DNA of 64,000 bases from Penelope pileata (GCA_013396635.1 WBMW01003911.1:711291-775290), one strand, 5' to 3'; positions 47,961-61,770 are shown, counted from the stretch's first letter. The notes: generated by a model from the sequence alone, not told the origin. Numbers and translations: made by a program.

Positions 47961-49619
47961 ATCAAGCACGGGTAGCCAGCGAGTACTTCAAAGCCATGAA
48001 TGCCACTGGCAGATATCCTTCCCTGCCTCCTCGAGTCTCCATCTTTTGAGACTCAGAACTACCAAAACAGATCCTGCTCACTGAAACTAAGCAGGACCCC
48101 ACGCATCTGCTGAACTAAAATACAGTAAAGCCAATAAAAACGTGAGGGCAGCTCGGTGATGCAGAACCACAGAATGTAGAACCAGAGGTGTAACACTGAA
48201 TGAAGAGATACCAGCAGCCATCTCCAACACCTGCACCGCGTCACTCCTGCTCACCAGGCAGCACTCGCTATGCGAGTGCCCAGCCACTGCTCACAGCACC
48301 TCTTCCTTTCAGTCTGCTAGATGGGTAGGAACTGAATTTTCATTCATGATATCCACTCAGTTTTTCTTATGTCTTTTCATAGATTTTGCAACTACTTAAT
48401 TTTGCCCTTTATTTCTTTTCAGCCCTTCCTGATTCTGTAATTACTGAACTTTTTTCTTTCTTCCATATCCACATTTAGCAAAAAATCTTCTTCATGCCGA
48501 TATTTCCTACCTTCAGAAATACGTGAGTAGGACCAAAACAAGTTGGTGCCATAACCGAAAGTGTACATCACTTACAAGGGGTTTTCTTACTTTCAGATGA
48601 CTGAATCTAAATAGAAGCCTGCCAGATCCTCCAGGGGCACCTCCAAAGTGCAGGTGTCACCGTGAGCAGGGCTGGTGTCCGCCCCACGCCGCTCACCGTG
48701 ACCTCCAACCAAAGTGGGAACAGAGGAACGCTGCCAGAAAGGGAGGGCAAGGGCACCCTACTGGGCCTTTCATTTTTAAATTATAAAAATGTTCAAGGAG
48801 AGAGAAGTAGGAAAAAAGCAAAAAGCATTTTATGAAGGAAAAAAACATTTAAAAAAAAATCTCTTGAAAGAGAAAAAATTACAAGAGTAGAAGTCATCCA
48901 GAAAAGTAATAGTTTCGTCAGACAGCATCATTCCTTTTACTTCTTCTGTGACTCACCAGCACTGAAATCAGCAGTTATTAAAAGGCTACAAAGTAAACAC
49001 GGCCCCTGGTCATGACCAGAAAACACAAAAACCAACCCTAAAAAAATATATAACAAATTTAATTCCTTAACTGTAGGTCAAATTGGTATCAATTCTTAGA
49101 TACAGCTCTCCCCTTGGTTAAAAGCAGCACATAGGAAAACTCACTCTGGGGAGGTGGAGGTGCTCACCCGGGGGCTGCTGCCAGCTGCACTGCGGTTCCC
49201 CCACGCACAGCCTGCGGCAGCCCCGGACACAGCTCTCACGCTTGTTGCACTTCCTACACAAGTTTCCCAGACACGACCATCATCATATCCTGACAGCTAA
49301 CACAGACAAATTGTACTGAAACACATTCCTGGCATCTTGTAATTGTATCATTAAATGCAATTTATTTAACATTACTTTTTAAAAGCTTCTACAGTGGCAA
49401 TTATTGAAAAAAAACAGCTTTAAAAATCCACTGAAAAAAGTTTAAAATATTACCGAGCCTCAAAACCAAAGGGAACACTTGTTACATCTGAGGTCTATGG
49501 TCTACAGTAGCTCCTGATCTTGGATATGCTGCATAGAGTGACACAAATGCTTGGGTTTAGCGATAATGTGGTTTTTGTGCCAACATGTAGCTTTCATTTT
49601 TAAGAACAGAAGTGGCCAC

Positions 49620-49960
49620 CTTTGGCCACAGTGCTCACTGTCAGAAGCGCTACGTTAGACATCCAGATTTCTGTCTCTGGGATGCTTCTGATCTCTGTGA
49701 CACTTATAAATGTCTAACGGGTGGGAGTCAAGTGGATGGGGCCAGGCTCTTTTCAGTGGTGCCCAGAGACAAGACAAGGGGAATGGGCACAAAACAGAAC
49801 ACAGGGAGCTCCATATGAACATGAGGATAAAGTTCCTTACTGTGAAGGGTGACAGCACGGGAACAGGCTGCCCAGACTGGTGATGGAGTCACCTCTCTGG
49901 AGATACTAAAACCCTGCCTGGACGCTTTCCTGTGCCCTGCACTGCACCAGAGATGTCTTT
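49620..49960 (+). mobile_element. CR1 LINE 3' region fragment
   Basis: GGGGCCAGGCTCTTTTCAGTGGTGCCC, the stretch around CTCCATATGAACATGAGGA and AACAGGCTGCCCAGA, and CTGGACGCTTTCCTGTGC match the CR1 region after the polymerase gene. The terminal octamers are missing. The left limit is uncertain; similarity is clear from about 49690. Confidence 0.85.
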
Positions 49961-51099
49961 TGCTACAACACCTCATCCTGATGTCAGGCTCAAAAAGCAG
50001 CAGCAGGACAACATCTGGTAACTTCTTCTAAAATATCCATTCCCTATCAGTCTGAACCAATGTTCAGCCCACATCTCAGATGATACTGGCTGGAAAAAGT
50101 GGGATTTATCTATGGCCAGATGCTTCCCAAGACATACCTTGCTTTTTAGAAACTTCAAAACTTCAGAAATGGCTGTGAAAAAGCTGTGGCTTCTTTCTTG
50201 AGTATGAGGAAAACAATGATGAATATTAAATATGCAATGTTCCTGATTATTTTTTATAATAATTATGCACCGTGCAAAGTCAACATAAGACTCATTAAAA
50301 TGTTAATGTAAAAATAACAATTTTGTATTAGGTATTTACATTAAAAATAAAAAGGAAAACTTGAGGTCAGGAAATGGTGTATTTGAATAAGTTTGCTATC
50401 TGCAGTCCTCATGCTACAGAGTTAATGTCTTCCCCATGCGGGGAGGGTCAGAGCTGTTGATTCAAACTCAAGGGATGATTAGCAACAGACACAAGGTGTG
50501 GTCTAAAGATTTACAAAGCAGCCCGAATCAAACGGTGTGGATATTCTCTTTAGTATCCACACGCTCCATATCCAGGGATTTAGATGTAAAAAACATGATT
50601 TTATCCTCTTTTTCTTTATGCAAGAGTAAAGCCTAGATGAGTGGATTATCCAACTCTTCATATAACATGGCAGATCTAATTTCATCCTGCCAGATTTAAA
50701 CAGATTAGGCAAGTACCTGATAACCCTGTTGGGTCTAACATATGTCTAGCCAGAAACTCATTAACCTATCCTTTCAGGTAACAGTGACACCAGAAAAAAT
50801 TACTGGTGAAAGTATAAATGAAATATATCTCCACCCATATCTCAGATGCTGTGCTAAGAATGGGAGACAAAGAGCACACTTGCTTTTCAGTGGTAGTTTT
50901 CATCAGTCTGTTGTAAAGAAAGACGTTACACGATTTGCTACGGAACATCTATGACTGGTAGGTAGATTTACCAATAGCCTAATTAACAAGAGAGTACGTT
51001 AAGCTACTTTACACACGGTAGTAAAGTAGGAGGAGCTACAAGCACACTAAAAGTCAGTAAAAGACTTCAGAATAATCTCCAGAAATCAGAGAAACAACC

Positions 51100-51420
51100 T
51101 GACAAATTAAATGCAATTCAATAGAGCTGTTGAAACTCTCTGAGCAGGAGGAACAACTGTACAGATACAGAGCCAGAATCGAGCAGTAAGGGAAGAAGAA
51201 AATTCATGACATGAAGGCAACATATTGGAGTGAGTAATCAGAAGCATGGTTTGCACAACACGAAATAATCCTCTTCCTGTATCTAGTACTGAGGACGCAG
51301 TTTTAGGCACCATACACCAGCAAAGACGTGGACCAATTACAGGAGGACAATATAAAGCTTGCAGTAAGTATCCAAAAAGAATGATACAAGAAAATGCTGC
51401 AAGAATCAGGGTTGCTTAGA

Positions 51421-51460
<40 letters not shown>

Positions 51461-51720
51461 GGAAAACACAGTGGCACTTTTGAAGTCCAAAAAACAGCAG
51501 CAGAAAGAAAGAGCATCTCTCGTTATCTACTGAGTGGGCCAAGATACAATTGTCACTGATTGCTGCAAGAGAAACTTAGGTTAAATATTAGTGAGAACCG
51601 CCTAAAGGCAGGGAAAGCAGAGTACTGGAACTAGTTATGGAGAGATGCTGAGAGATCTCCCTTATATTGAAGATCAGATCTGACAGCCGTGGGTCAGGAA
51701 CGACGTGGTACAGCTGAGCC
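51100..51720 (+). mobile_element. Old CR1 LINE fragment interrupted by poly(A)
   Basis: The part before the A run resembles the CR1 ORF2 tail (TTTTAGGCACCATACACCAGC, GACGTGGACCAATTACAGGA). The part after it resembles the CR1 stretch encoding RLNIRKN / YWNR (AGGTTAAATATTAGTGAGAA, GTACTGGAACTAGTTATGG). It is strongly eroded, and a 34-A run splits it at 51424-51457. Confidence 0.6.
51424..51457 (+). repeat. Poly(A) run of 34
   Basis: Thirty-four uninterrupted A's inside an old CR1 fragment. Without target-site duplications its origin (insertion or slippage) is unknown. Confidence 0.9.
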
Positions 51721-53839
51721 TTCTGGCCAGGTACGGAGCAGCCGCTGTTATCTGTGGCTCTCTCAGACCCCCTGACAGTCAGAGTGGTAACAAAGAGCAG
51801 AGTGGAGAGGTCAAAGCAGAGTCATCTTAGCCTGAAGAGGACAGACACCTGCACTTCTGCAGAGAGCTTTGTCCCCACCAGGCTCCCTGCAGCACCAAGG
51901 AGATTCAGTCATGCCTTTCAGCTGTATTTTAGTACAAACGATTCTGACTCTGCCAGCTGGATGATTTCTTCCGATGGTTGCTTTAGACTGATAGAGACAG
52001 CTAAATTTCTCTACAGCTTCCATTCCATCTGGCATTAGGCTTCACTGGTGCAGTTGTGGATTCTGGTATTTAAACGGACCCGTGAATGACTTCTTTCCCC
52101 TTTCCCAAGGCAGCCCAGCAGTCTGCCTTCTCTACCTGTTCTTCTGCCTTCACTTCCCCCACAGGACGCTACAGAGTTTTATTCCTTCCCATTTTCTGTC
52201 CAACAAGTACAACACACCGTGCCATAGTCAGAGTACAGTGGGACAGAACTCGCATTAGGATTTGTTTTTATGATGGGAACTTAAAACATACGCTTACAAA
52301 TGTATTCATCATTAATTTCTGGGGTTTCAGTAATTTTTTCAGATGACCTTAAAGCATTTTTATAGGCATACAAAATGATGCAGTGAAGACCTTGATCAGA
52401 AAAACAGAGATTACGTTCTACTCAGAGCTGAATATTACAGAGACATCCGTATCTCATCAATCACAATCAAATTAAAATGCATTCTATACTGGTTTCTAGT
52501 TTTCCAAATTTGGACATTTTTAGATTACCAACATGAAATTACCTTGAAGTACATAAATATTTAAAGAGGGATAGTTTACCTTTTCTAGCGGGTGTATAAT
52601 AAACAGTTTAACCATCATCTACATACAGGCTGTTTTGTTCTCTATCTAAAGAGACAATCACCTTTTATCCTTATCCTTTTTTCTTCATTTCAGTGCTATT
52701 AGGAAACTATTCACAAGTGCAACCCTGAACAATACCATGCAGTAATTATGACTAGATGACAAAGAGATGTGAACAATTACTGAGCCCATTTTGAAACCCT
52801 ACACTAATAAAGTCATTAGATGCTGCCCTTGCCATGAGCCTTCGAAAGGCTTCTGAAGTTACAAGAACACACGGTATTGTTCGTTAGGACAATTGCTGTT
52901 GGCAGAATGCAAACCTTGAGTTAAACCATGCTGCAAATTGATCTTGACATTCTGTTAAGACCGCCACTAAAATCAAAAGCAAAGGAGAAAAGGAGAAAAT
53001 GAGCGGGTGGGATGTAATCATGGAACAGAAGGGTTCCCTCCTCACCTTCTTTCCTCTTCCTCCTCAAAACAAGCCATACAGAAAATAACAAACTCGCCCG
53101 GCGTTTGAGAGCCTTTATTTTTAAAACATTAATTAGACTTTTGACCTGTTTTTATGGACTGGCACTGTATTGCTATTGAAGTAAATTAAATAAAATATTG
53201 CAAAATACACTAGATAAGGTTTTCACACTGTTCTGTGAAACCTGTTAAGGCTTTGATACCCGAAGAACAAGCCAACAGTTTTGCAAGCAACATGTACAGA
53301 ATCTGTGGCCACTCTTCAGGAGGCAGGGAGAAATTAACTCACTAAGTCCAGCACCCTCAGACCCCACACCTGCAACATATTTGCTGAAGGATCAAATAGG
53401 ATTGGGGAGCTAGAGCAGTATGCTCAACTGGTCTTCATCCAGGCATGCATCATTCAGTAGGTTAGTATCAAGGGTCAGCAACTGTGAATATGGCTAATTA
53501 CTTGATGACAGAAATTGCAGGTGAAGACAACCTGCTGCTGAGAAGCACTGTGGTCAATTAACTCTTTCCTAAGCTTAAGCAAAATGAAAAACTATCATTT
53601 GAACATTACAACTAACAAGCACCTGTCATCAGAGCTGAGAAAGCTGGCAGCACCTTGAAATACAGCACCCAAGGGCAAAGACATCAAAAGCTGAAAAGCT
53701 GCTGGGAACATTCGAGGCATTGTTTTACAGTTTGGGCATTGCTTTGCTTGGCAAACATTATGTACTTTGGAGATCTGTTAATATTATGAGTAGTCTATAT
53801 TTGTAAATGCTGTGTGTACAAGCATCAGAGCATGTGTCG

Positions 53840-53935
53840 GCACGTATGTATTTATGTATTCATTATATACATGTACTGGATATAAATATATGAATTACAT
53901 TAATATATATTAATGAATTAACAAAAATAATTATA
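53840..53935. repeat. AT-rich low-complexity stretch with a 16-bp palindrome
   Basis: TGTATT/TATAT units, including the perfect palindrome ATTAATATATATTAAT at 53899-53914. CA repeats follow at 53945-53975. Confidence 0.7.
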
Positions 53936-56810
53936 CCCGTGCTTGCACACACATACACCTGCTATACACACACACAATTACTTTACAAGAATGGTGTTTA
54001 GTCGACTTCTTGAAGTCCTAAGATGCCAGGACTACAGCTGCTCGTGTCCGGCACTGCTGCCCAGCTCTTGCAGTTGCTCGAGTTCTGCTGGAAACCCAAG
54101 GAAGTGCTTTGCCCACTCAGTGGCCCAACGCAGCTGGGGAGCTGCTGCAGCTCGGCCTAAAAGGTAGGGCCAGGAGTGCCCATGTTCCTGCTGGCAGACA
54201 CCAGCACTGCTGCAGTGACGCCTCTCCTAACTGTGTGTCTGCTGTTTAGAGGGGCACGGTACTAAATCTTCATGAGGCAAGCAAGCGAAGCCAAAGAGTG
54301 ATTGTTAAACTCAAGATTCATCCTAAACTGAATGGAAAACAACAAGAAAGTAAAAGTTATACCTGTCATTTGTTTCTTCCCTTTCAGTTTCAAAAGACTT
54401 AAGCACAAACACTTTTTTAGGAGTCCATCTACAGTGCTCAAAGCCTGTCTTTTACCACTCACACTGAAGCATCCCTGCTGATTAAAGCAAATAAGCAAGC
54501 TGCGTCCCCTCTGCCTCAGTGCTGTGCATGCACTAACGCCACTCTGACAGCACAAATAAGTTGCTCTTGGGCTACACTAATACACACACACAAAAAAAAA
54601 AACCCACAAAAACAACCAGCCCCAAAACTGTTCCTCTTGCTGTTTTCACACCCTTCAAGCAAAAAGCCACAGGCAACTGTATTTGTGGGGAAACAGAATA
54701 TCCCAAGACCACTGCCACTGTGTCACATAATAAAAGCGTAGCAATTAAACAGAGGTACTGCATACTTATTTATGGGAATGCCTACAGTGCATTGGCACTT
54801 TCCAAAGAGCGGAGGAAGCATCATGCCCCCTCTGAAGAAATCACAGGAGTAGGATGTGACACTAAACACAAATGAGAAATTATTCTAATTCGAGCCAGCA
54901 TGACTTGTTTACCCCTTACTATTTTTTGACCTCACTGTTAATATGACAGTTTCTTTGTTGTTGTTGTTAATAGAAAGCAAAAAACGAAGGCTTAAAAACC
55001 CTATCGTAGTGCACAATCAGTGACTAGGTTCATTGAGAACAGCTATAAAGCCTTAAACAAGCCCTTTATTTTGTGTTTTAAGTGTCATAAGGAGTTAATA
55101 GGACACAGCTGTACAGGCTCTTTCTAACAAGCAGCTTCTATCGCTTTGGTCACCACAGGTGTCTCTGTAACCTGCAAACTCTTATTACTAGTGTATCAAA
55201 GTTGTGCTACTTAATAGATTTCTTTAGTAAAACACAACAAAGCAATTACATGGCTGTTGATCGTCAGTCATAAAAAAACCCTCAAACACAGTTTTTCAAA
55301 AGAAACTACACTGCAATTTTTTGTCATTGTAAAATAAAAGAAACTAGTGAATTAAATAGAAAACCAAACAATGGAACAGCAGGTAGTCAGCTGAACTTAG
55401 CCACTACAGATGGTTTAGAAATAGTGTTTCCTTCTACACCAAGTTGTGGGATAAAAGAAAAGGAGGAGGCTCCTTACTGCCAATGAATGGCAATACCAAA
55501 AGACTTAAGCAAGTTTCCCGGCTATGTACTTGGTCTCATGAAAGACCCTGCATGTTTCTTCTTCCTTTCTCTTTTTTTTCCTTTCCTGTTTGCTTTTTTG
55601 ACAATCTGTAACTGTTTTCTAGAATAAATTAAACTAGGAACATAACCCACACATTCACGCAATGGCAAAATGCAGAAGATCAAGCAAGGAATTCCTATGA
55701 ATGTCATCTAAAAAGCGTATTATTAGATAAGGAGATTGTTCTCTTCTCCTCTGACCACTTTAGGTAAAGAAATACTAGCTATAATTTACATATTTAAGTA
55801 TAGCAATGCATGAATGCTACACAGCAACAGCCAATTTCTACCAAGTGGCAAGTAAAATAAACAAATATGTGCTTTTAGCTGCTCAGTAATCAGTGGAATT
55901 GTGTAAAAAATTGCATCCTCATCCCACACCAAAGCACTGTAGCATCTTTTGTTTACATGATAGAATAATAATTGTATAGTAATATACACAAAGCATTATC
56001 CTAGCAAGAAGTAGTCTTCTGTGCAAATAAAGGTGAGGAAATAACATCCAAGCAGAAAACCAAACAGGTCTGATTTCTAAATATAATCATAAAAATCATT
56101 ATTTTCAGAAGACTATGATCAACTGATAAATAACTAATGGAGAGAAATGTGCTAATACAAAGATTTGAAAATTTGTTGGTAACACCCAAAAAGAAGTAAT
56201 AGGAGGTGGAATCTACAATTTTTTAATTCCTTTACTCATCAGTAGCATTATGGCCTAAGACATAGGAGAGTTTTTATTAATAGTTTGTATTAAAACCTAT
56301 TAAAATGTCTAAACACTACCAAAGGCATGTCCTGGAAGCAACTTGGAGTTCAAAAAAAGTTCATATGATTCACAAGCTTTACATTCTTTTGCATAATCTG
56401 TATTTAATATTAATTTACCCAATGAATGTTACTTTTAAAATAAGACTTTCATTAGCAGCAGTAGTTATTATTCCAAATGAGTCCTATTCCAGTTACACCT
56501 ACACAATGCAGAGCCTTAGAGACACGTTTCTAGAACTACATTTACAAAATAAATTCTGAAACAAAAAAAAGAACTGTTTCATTGAACTATTCTTCCTATG
56601 CAGGAAGAAGGAGTCCACTTGTGATCAAAATAATGAGGGTACAACTCTCAGTAAGCATTAGGCAGCAAAGCTTCATTGATCAGCTATGAACAAGCAAGTT
56701 ACTAATTCAAATAAATACCAAGTAACAAAACATTTAATAAACAGTGATGACACAGAGATAAGCTCTTCTTTGAGAGAAAGTCATGCACTTGCTGTCTGAG
56801 GAGTCCTTAC

Positions 56811-56965
56811 CTTGCTCTGTTTGCTTCTTTTGTCATGTCCCACGCCCAGGTTATGAAGTTCTGACTCAGATATGAGACGATGGATTCAGCACAGAGCATT
56901 TGCGAGCAGAAGACATTGGTCAGTACACTTTCATCGTGGTGGAGGTAGATAGCAAGAAGCTTTCT
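56811..56965 (-). CDS. FAF1: FAF1 coding exon, N-terminal part of UAS domain
   Basis: This 155-bp exon reads RKLLAIYLHHDESVLTNVF, then CSQMLCAESIVSYLSQNF and ITWAWDMTKEANRA, and ends with two bases of an Arg codon finished in the next exon. The acceptor is TTTTCAG (phase 0) and the donor is GTAAGG (phase 2). It is the early part of the UAS domain: the LLAIYLHH strand and the helix containing the FCSQMLC segment. It is the most 5' FAF1 exon I can find. The exons for the UBA domain, the two ubiquitin-like domains and the start of the UAS domain must lie beyond 64000. The WDMTKEANR stretch differs slightly from the human sequence I remember (WDLTKDSNR). Confidence 0.97.
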
Positions 56966-57689
56966 CTGAAAAGACATGAGAAAAGATTGAACAGAGAGAA
57001 TTTCCTCAGTCTGTTTAGTAAATTAAGACTACCACTGCAGGTTTGTGTGCCAGTACACCCAACGGCATTTATTGAAGATGCCAAGTGCCTCAAAGTGCAC
57101 ACGCTAAAAGAACCAATAGATTGCAAGGCAAATGGTCCATCCCTGTGTATCTCCTGTAAGTCCTCTCAGTTCTTCCTAACAATTTTATTTCAGGTACCAC
57201 AATATGATATATACGTAGAACATGAAAATAATGTTTCAATGCAAAATCAAAGACTTCATTAATAGCTTAAAAAATGAATGCGTGAACATCTTTTGGCTTG
57301 CTGTCCAATAAAGATAACACTTGGAACAATTCCTGAGCAAGGAACACACTCACTAATACAACAGAGTCAAAGATTCTAAACAAATACAATCACATTAAAA
57401 CCTTAAAAAATGACAAGAGTACTATTACCATCCCATCTGTAGCCAAACAAAAGAGGAATCTGAGTAACTGCACAGCTGTCCACAGTCCCAAGGCCTGCGA
57501 TGCTGTACGCTGCATGTTTTGGCAGCCCTCCACCCAGTTGCACAGTGTGGGGAGGCCTAAAGTGCACCATCAGTCTGTCACCCACTTTAAGTCGATGTGT
57601 GGTCAAGAGGCCACGTGCTGGCCTAATGGGCCACATCTCTCGTGGAGCTGAGGAGGAAGGTAGCTGTCTTGGCACAGGGCAAACGAAGG

Positions 57690-58110
57690 GGTATGGGAAT
57701 CACAGAATACCCCAAGCTGGAAGGATTTGGACCCACACGGATCATGGAGTCCAATTCCTGGCTCTGCACAGGATCACCCCAAATTCAAACCCTATGTCTG
57801 AGAGCGTTGTCCAAACACTCCTTGAGCTCCAGCAGTGTGGGGCCATGACCGCTGCACGCTGGGAGGCTACATGTTGGGCAGCAGCCATGAGTCTGTTCCA
57901 TGCCTGACCATCCTCTGATGCAGAACCTTTCCTTAACACCCCCTGCCCCTCCCCTGACCCAGCTCCATGCCGTTCCCTCGGGCCCTGTCGCTGTCCCCAG
58001 AGAGCAGAGCTCAGCGTTGCCCCTCCGCTCCCTGTGAGGCCTCCCCTCAGCCTCCTCAGCTCCACACCAAACAAACCGGGGCACCTCAGCCGCTCCTCCT
58101 AAGTCATGCC
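57690..58110 (-). mobile_element. CR1 LINE 3' fragment
   Basis: On plus, it begins with AATCACAGAATACCCCAAGC and continues with a stretch ending CATGGAGTCCAATTCCTGGC, then AACACTCCTTGAGCTCCAGC, then a C-rich stretch ending CCTCAGCTCCACACC. This is a reversed CR1 3' region of the subfamily with 'gagtccaa...ggctctgcac'. It is not a protein gene, although both strands show ORFs of over 100 codons. Confidence 0.88.
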
Positions 58111-59903
58111 CTCTGGAAACAGGTAACGGATCAAACGAGTGAATCTCACTCTGCATTTCTGAGTTCTGATAAATCATGTTGTAGTTGCTATGTGAGCAAA
58201 GACTAAATGCTGAAGATGGTAATTGTGTCTCCTGAAACCAGATAAGCTTTCCCCTGTTCTTCTGAATTCCTATCAAGTGATATCTGAACTTCACTGCCAG
58301 CAGCATACAGCTGCGCTACGTCCTCAAGATACTTCCTGGAAACAGAGTCTATGCTTACACAAGATAGAGAGGAAACTGAGAAAAATACAGGAAAACTATA
58401 AGCTAGTAGAGGACCATAATTCTATGTGGTACTCAATGAATTATAAACACCATTCAGAAAATTACAACCTTCCACTCAGAACCACCGCCATATTTTAAAA
58501 TCCTCCTTGAACATACTTGCTTAGACTATATAGTAAATGGCATTTTCAGACTTTTATTTAAAAGTCATTTCAAATTTCTTCATTATAACTAAGACTGAAT
58601 ACTAGATATTGATGTGTGTTGGTATGGAAAGACGTGGGATGCAATTCTGAGACAAGTTTTCTATTTGAAAGAGCTTTAAGCCTACTACCTCAAATACTAG
58701 CTTTGGATAAAACCTAATGAATGTTTATTAAAAGAATACATTTCAACATTAGACTTTGGGAAAAGGATTAGTAATTTGCATTAATGTTTGTCTAATTTAA
58801 TTTAAATGTTCTTCAGAACCAAGTACACATGTGCCAGGAAGGGCCATTAATAAGCCCAACATGCAGAGATCCACATAAGTGCAGCCAACAATGTTGACTG
58901 AAACTAAACTTGAAAATCCAGGGCACTAATGCGCAATATCAAGCAATAAAACAGCATTTCTGTGGTGATATTTAATTTAAAAAGAAGAAAGAGGCAGGGG
59001 AAGATCAGGCACTGTCTGTTTTTGGGGATAAGCCATTCTGCATTTCAAAGCGTCGATCCCTGCAATATCCAGGTTACTGTGCTAGAATCTCGACTATTAT
59101 ATAGCACTTGTAAGAGAGGGAGGGCAAAGATGTGTTTACTCAGTGATTAGGGCCTTAGAATAAGCCTCTAGCTCCTAGAGAGACAGCTCACCACTTATTC
59201 ATTTGGACCAATTCACAAAGCCTAGAAAGATTAAACATCCATGCTGAGAAGACAAGCGAATGCAGACGGTGAAAAAGAAATAAAAATTCTTTAAAAACTC
59301 TGAGATGACTTCATTATTTTTTCCACAAGGAAACTTTAGGAAAGTGTTTAGTTAGAGAAAAACCCACATTGACCTCTCTCTAAACCCTTAATCTTTCCTT
59401 TGTGGTGGCACTGCTTTGTGGTAAGCGGATGGCTTTGCTCTCCTCTTTTCATGGGGAGCGGGTAGAAAAAAAGGCTCTTGAGAAACACTTTTAGTTCCAA
59501 AGAAACAACCCCATGAAACTGTTAAATATGAGATTCCATACAACTGAATGTTTCAAAATATGTACAGTTTTAGGCTTAAAGATGTAGGGACAAATTTTAG
59601 TAAACAAAGCAGGCACATACACAATACATCTATTTACATTGAGCGACTTCACAAGTGAACGTAATTTTTGTGGCATCAACAAATCTTGCCAGACTGAACT
59701 CCATCATATACAAACATCGTACTCACGTCTGAGAATTTGTCCAAAAAGTTAAGGCTGGGCACAGGCGTACTGCCAGGACAAATGAGAAGTGGTGGCAGGA
59801 GGAACTGAAGGGCTGAAACATCATTGTGAAAAAAGTAACTAGAAGGTGGCAATAATCTTCTTGGAAAAATGTGTTATTGCAAAAGGCTTGGAACTGTTTT
59901 TTT

Positions 59904-59933
59904 NNNNNNNNNNNNNNNNNNNNNNNNNNNNNN
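59904..59933. other. Assembly gap (30 N)
   Basis: Thirty N's follow directly on a run of seven T's. The true missing length is unknown; homopolymer-related sequencing failure is likely. Confidence 0.98.
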
Positions 59934-61499
59934 GTTAACCTATGGCATTATATATTTGTAAGAAGATTTTGTTGACTTCTGAAAAACATCAGAGTAAATT
60001 CTGTGATTCTAGGATGACCAACACAGGGAATGTTTTAGTCAATATAAATAAAATCGGCTTACTGAACTGTTGAACAGCCTTGACTTCTGTAAAAGCAGCC
60101 TATTAATGCAGCACCAGCCTGCTCTACCTTGGATTTCTCAAAAATATACTGACTTGTGGGTTATATACACAGCACAAAATTTTAATCACAAAAAAAATCC
60201 AATGGGGAAAAGCATTTGTTAGTCCCAAGGTATGGCATACTGAAAAGGTTTCAAGTGCCAAATATCTGATGGACCTTAAGAATTAAGCCATCAAGAGATC
60301 TATTTTTCAGAGCACATCAACGATGAAGACCAGGCTGTCATGCACTAGAACTTTCAGAAGGGGCCTGAATTTAGAAGCATGAATGTAAACCTCATCATTA
60401 TCAACAATACCTTAGGTCCTAAATGCTTTAACTCTAAGCTCCAGGTTCTATTTTATTTGAAAGGAAAAAAGGCCATTTAAAAGAGGTCCATTTCAACACC
60501 TTAGTTATCTAAATACTTAAAAAAAAAAAAAAAATCCAGATCTCAAGTTTTTTTTCCTACAACTCCTGCTTCAGTCAGACTGTGCCCAAAGCCCAGCTGG
60601 CCTTGGCCTCGCTCCTGTGCCTCACACTCACCACTAAGTATTTGCAGGGAAGAGCTGCAGCCCCCTCCTGCCTGATTTTCATCTGCTGACAGAATACACC
60701 AGGCATGGGGCACACTGGAAGGAAATGCGGGCTGTAGAGGGACATGGAAATGAAGGCAAAGTTGTCACTGAGGCAGAAAGAAACACATTTTTGTAAGGCT
60801 GAGAAACTAATTTGATCATCACTGACTGAGTAATGGGGTATCCATGCTTCTCAGCCAGCTCCTAGTACCATGAGTGACTTTCAGATATCTCAGAAGAATA
60901 TAAGCTAGAATTAAAATAGCAATACAGTCATAAGGGTCACCAGAAGCACAGATTTCAGTGTTTACTTTTCTATTTCATATTTACAAATTCAGCTAATGAC
61001 CGAGACAAAAATATTCACTATGTAACAACTGCTAGAGACAAGTTCTTTCAGGTTGGCAGACTAATGAATCAAGATCTTCATTCTTCCTCCAGGCTTTATG
61101 TAGTAAGAGCTGATTTAAATGAACAAATGGACACATTTGCACATCTTTAAGCTTCTTAAGTCTACAGGCTGATTTACTTATCTAAGGTGATCTTGGAGAT
61201 CATATGATCAGCCTTCTTGGGCAACACTGCTTTATCACAAATCATCTTTTTAGCTAAGCAAAATGTACATCTTCAATGTAATGTAAGCAATACACTTTGG
61301 AACGTACCCCACTTTGAAAAAGGATCAAAGCAGGAATAGGGCAGACAGATTTTTAGGAAGCCTTGTCTGTATATTACACATAAGAGAACCTGCTAAAGAC
61401 AAGCATTATTAAACTCCCCTTGCAGCAGTCAAAAGCAAGGACACGGACACCGAAGAGAGACAAGGGGCAGTAACCAGCTTTCAGTGCTGTAAAAGACAA

Positions 61500-61770
61500 T
61501 CTGAACTAAACTGCACCCTTACAGGCTCCCAAGTGAGACTGAGGTGATCCCTCCAGTCTCCTGATCTTGTCTTTTGTATTACACATGGCGTAGGACATCC
61601 CTAAATTAGTTCCAAATTTAATTATTTTACATCTTTCAGTAAAACCATCAATGAAGGAGAATCCACATGGCCAGGGAAAGTTGTTCAAACGGCCAACCAC
61701 TCTCCCAGGTAAAGGTGTGCTTTATTTAGCCCACTTCCACGTTCCAATTATTTGATCCTATTATACTGTT
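61500..61770 (-). mobile_element. Ancient CR1-like LINE relic
   Basis: On plus, the order ACATCTTTCAGTAAAACCATCAATG, GGAGAATCCACATGGCCAGGG, TTGTTCAAACGGCCAACCACTCTC and GGTGTGCTTTATTT mirrors reversed 3' ends of old amniote CR1 elements ('ctccagtgatggagaatccacc... ggttaaccaccctc'). It is heavily diverged; the boundaries are rough. Confidence 0.55.

Larger units (their letters stand above)
46514..56810 (-). other. FAF1: FAF1 intron (about 10.3 kb) rich in CR1 fragments
   Basis: It runs from donor GTAAGG to acceptor CCTCGTAG. It contains CR1 pieces at 47790-47960, 49620-49960 and 51100-51720, a poly(A) run and AT-rich microsatellites. No other exon was recognised. Confidence 0.88.

Noticed and set aside
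57500..58306. Overlapping ORFs of 110-173 codons on both strands
   Set aside because: The region is a reversed CR1 3' fragment. The ORFs are by-products of its GC-rich composition.
59727..59816. Possible minus-strand exon with TTTCAG acceptor and GTGAGT donor
   Set aside because: The splice-like ends are good by eye, but the translation does not match any FAF1 segment and no partner exon is visible; probably coincidence.
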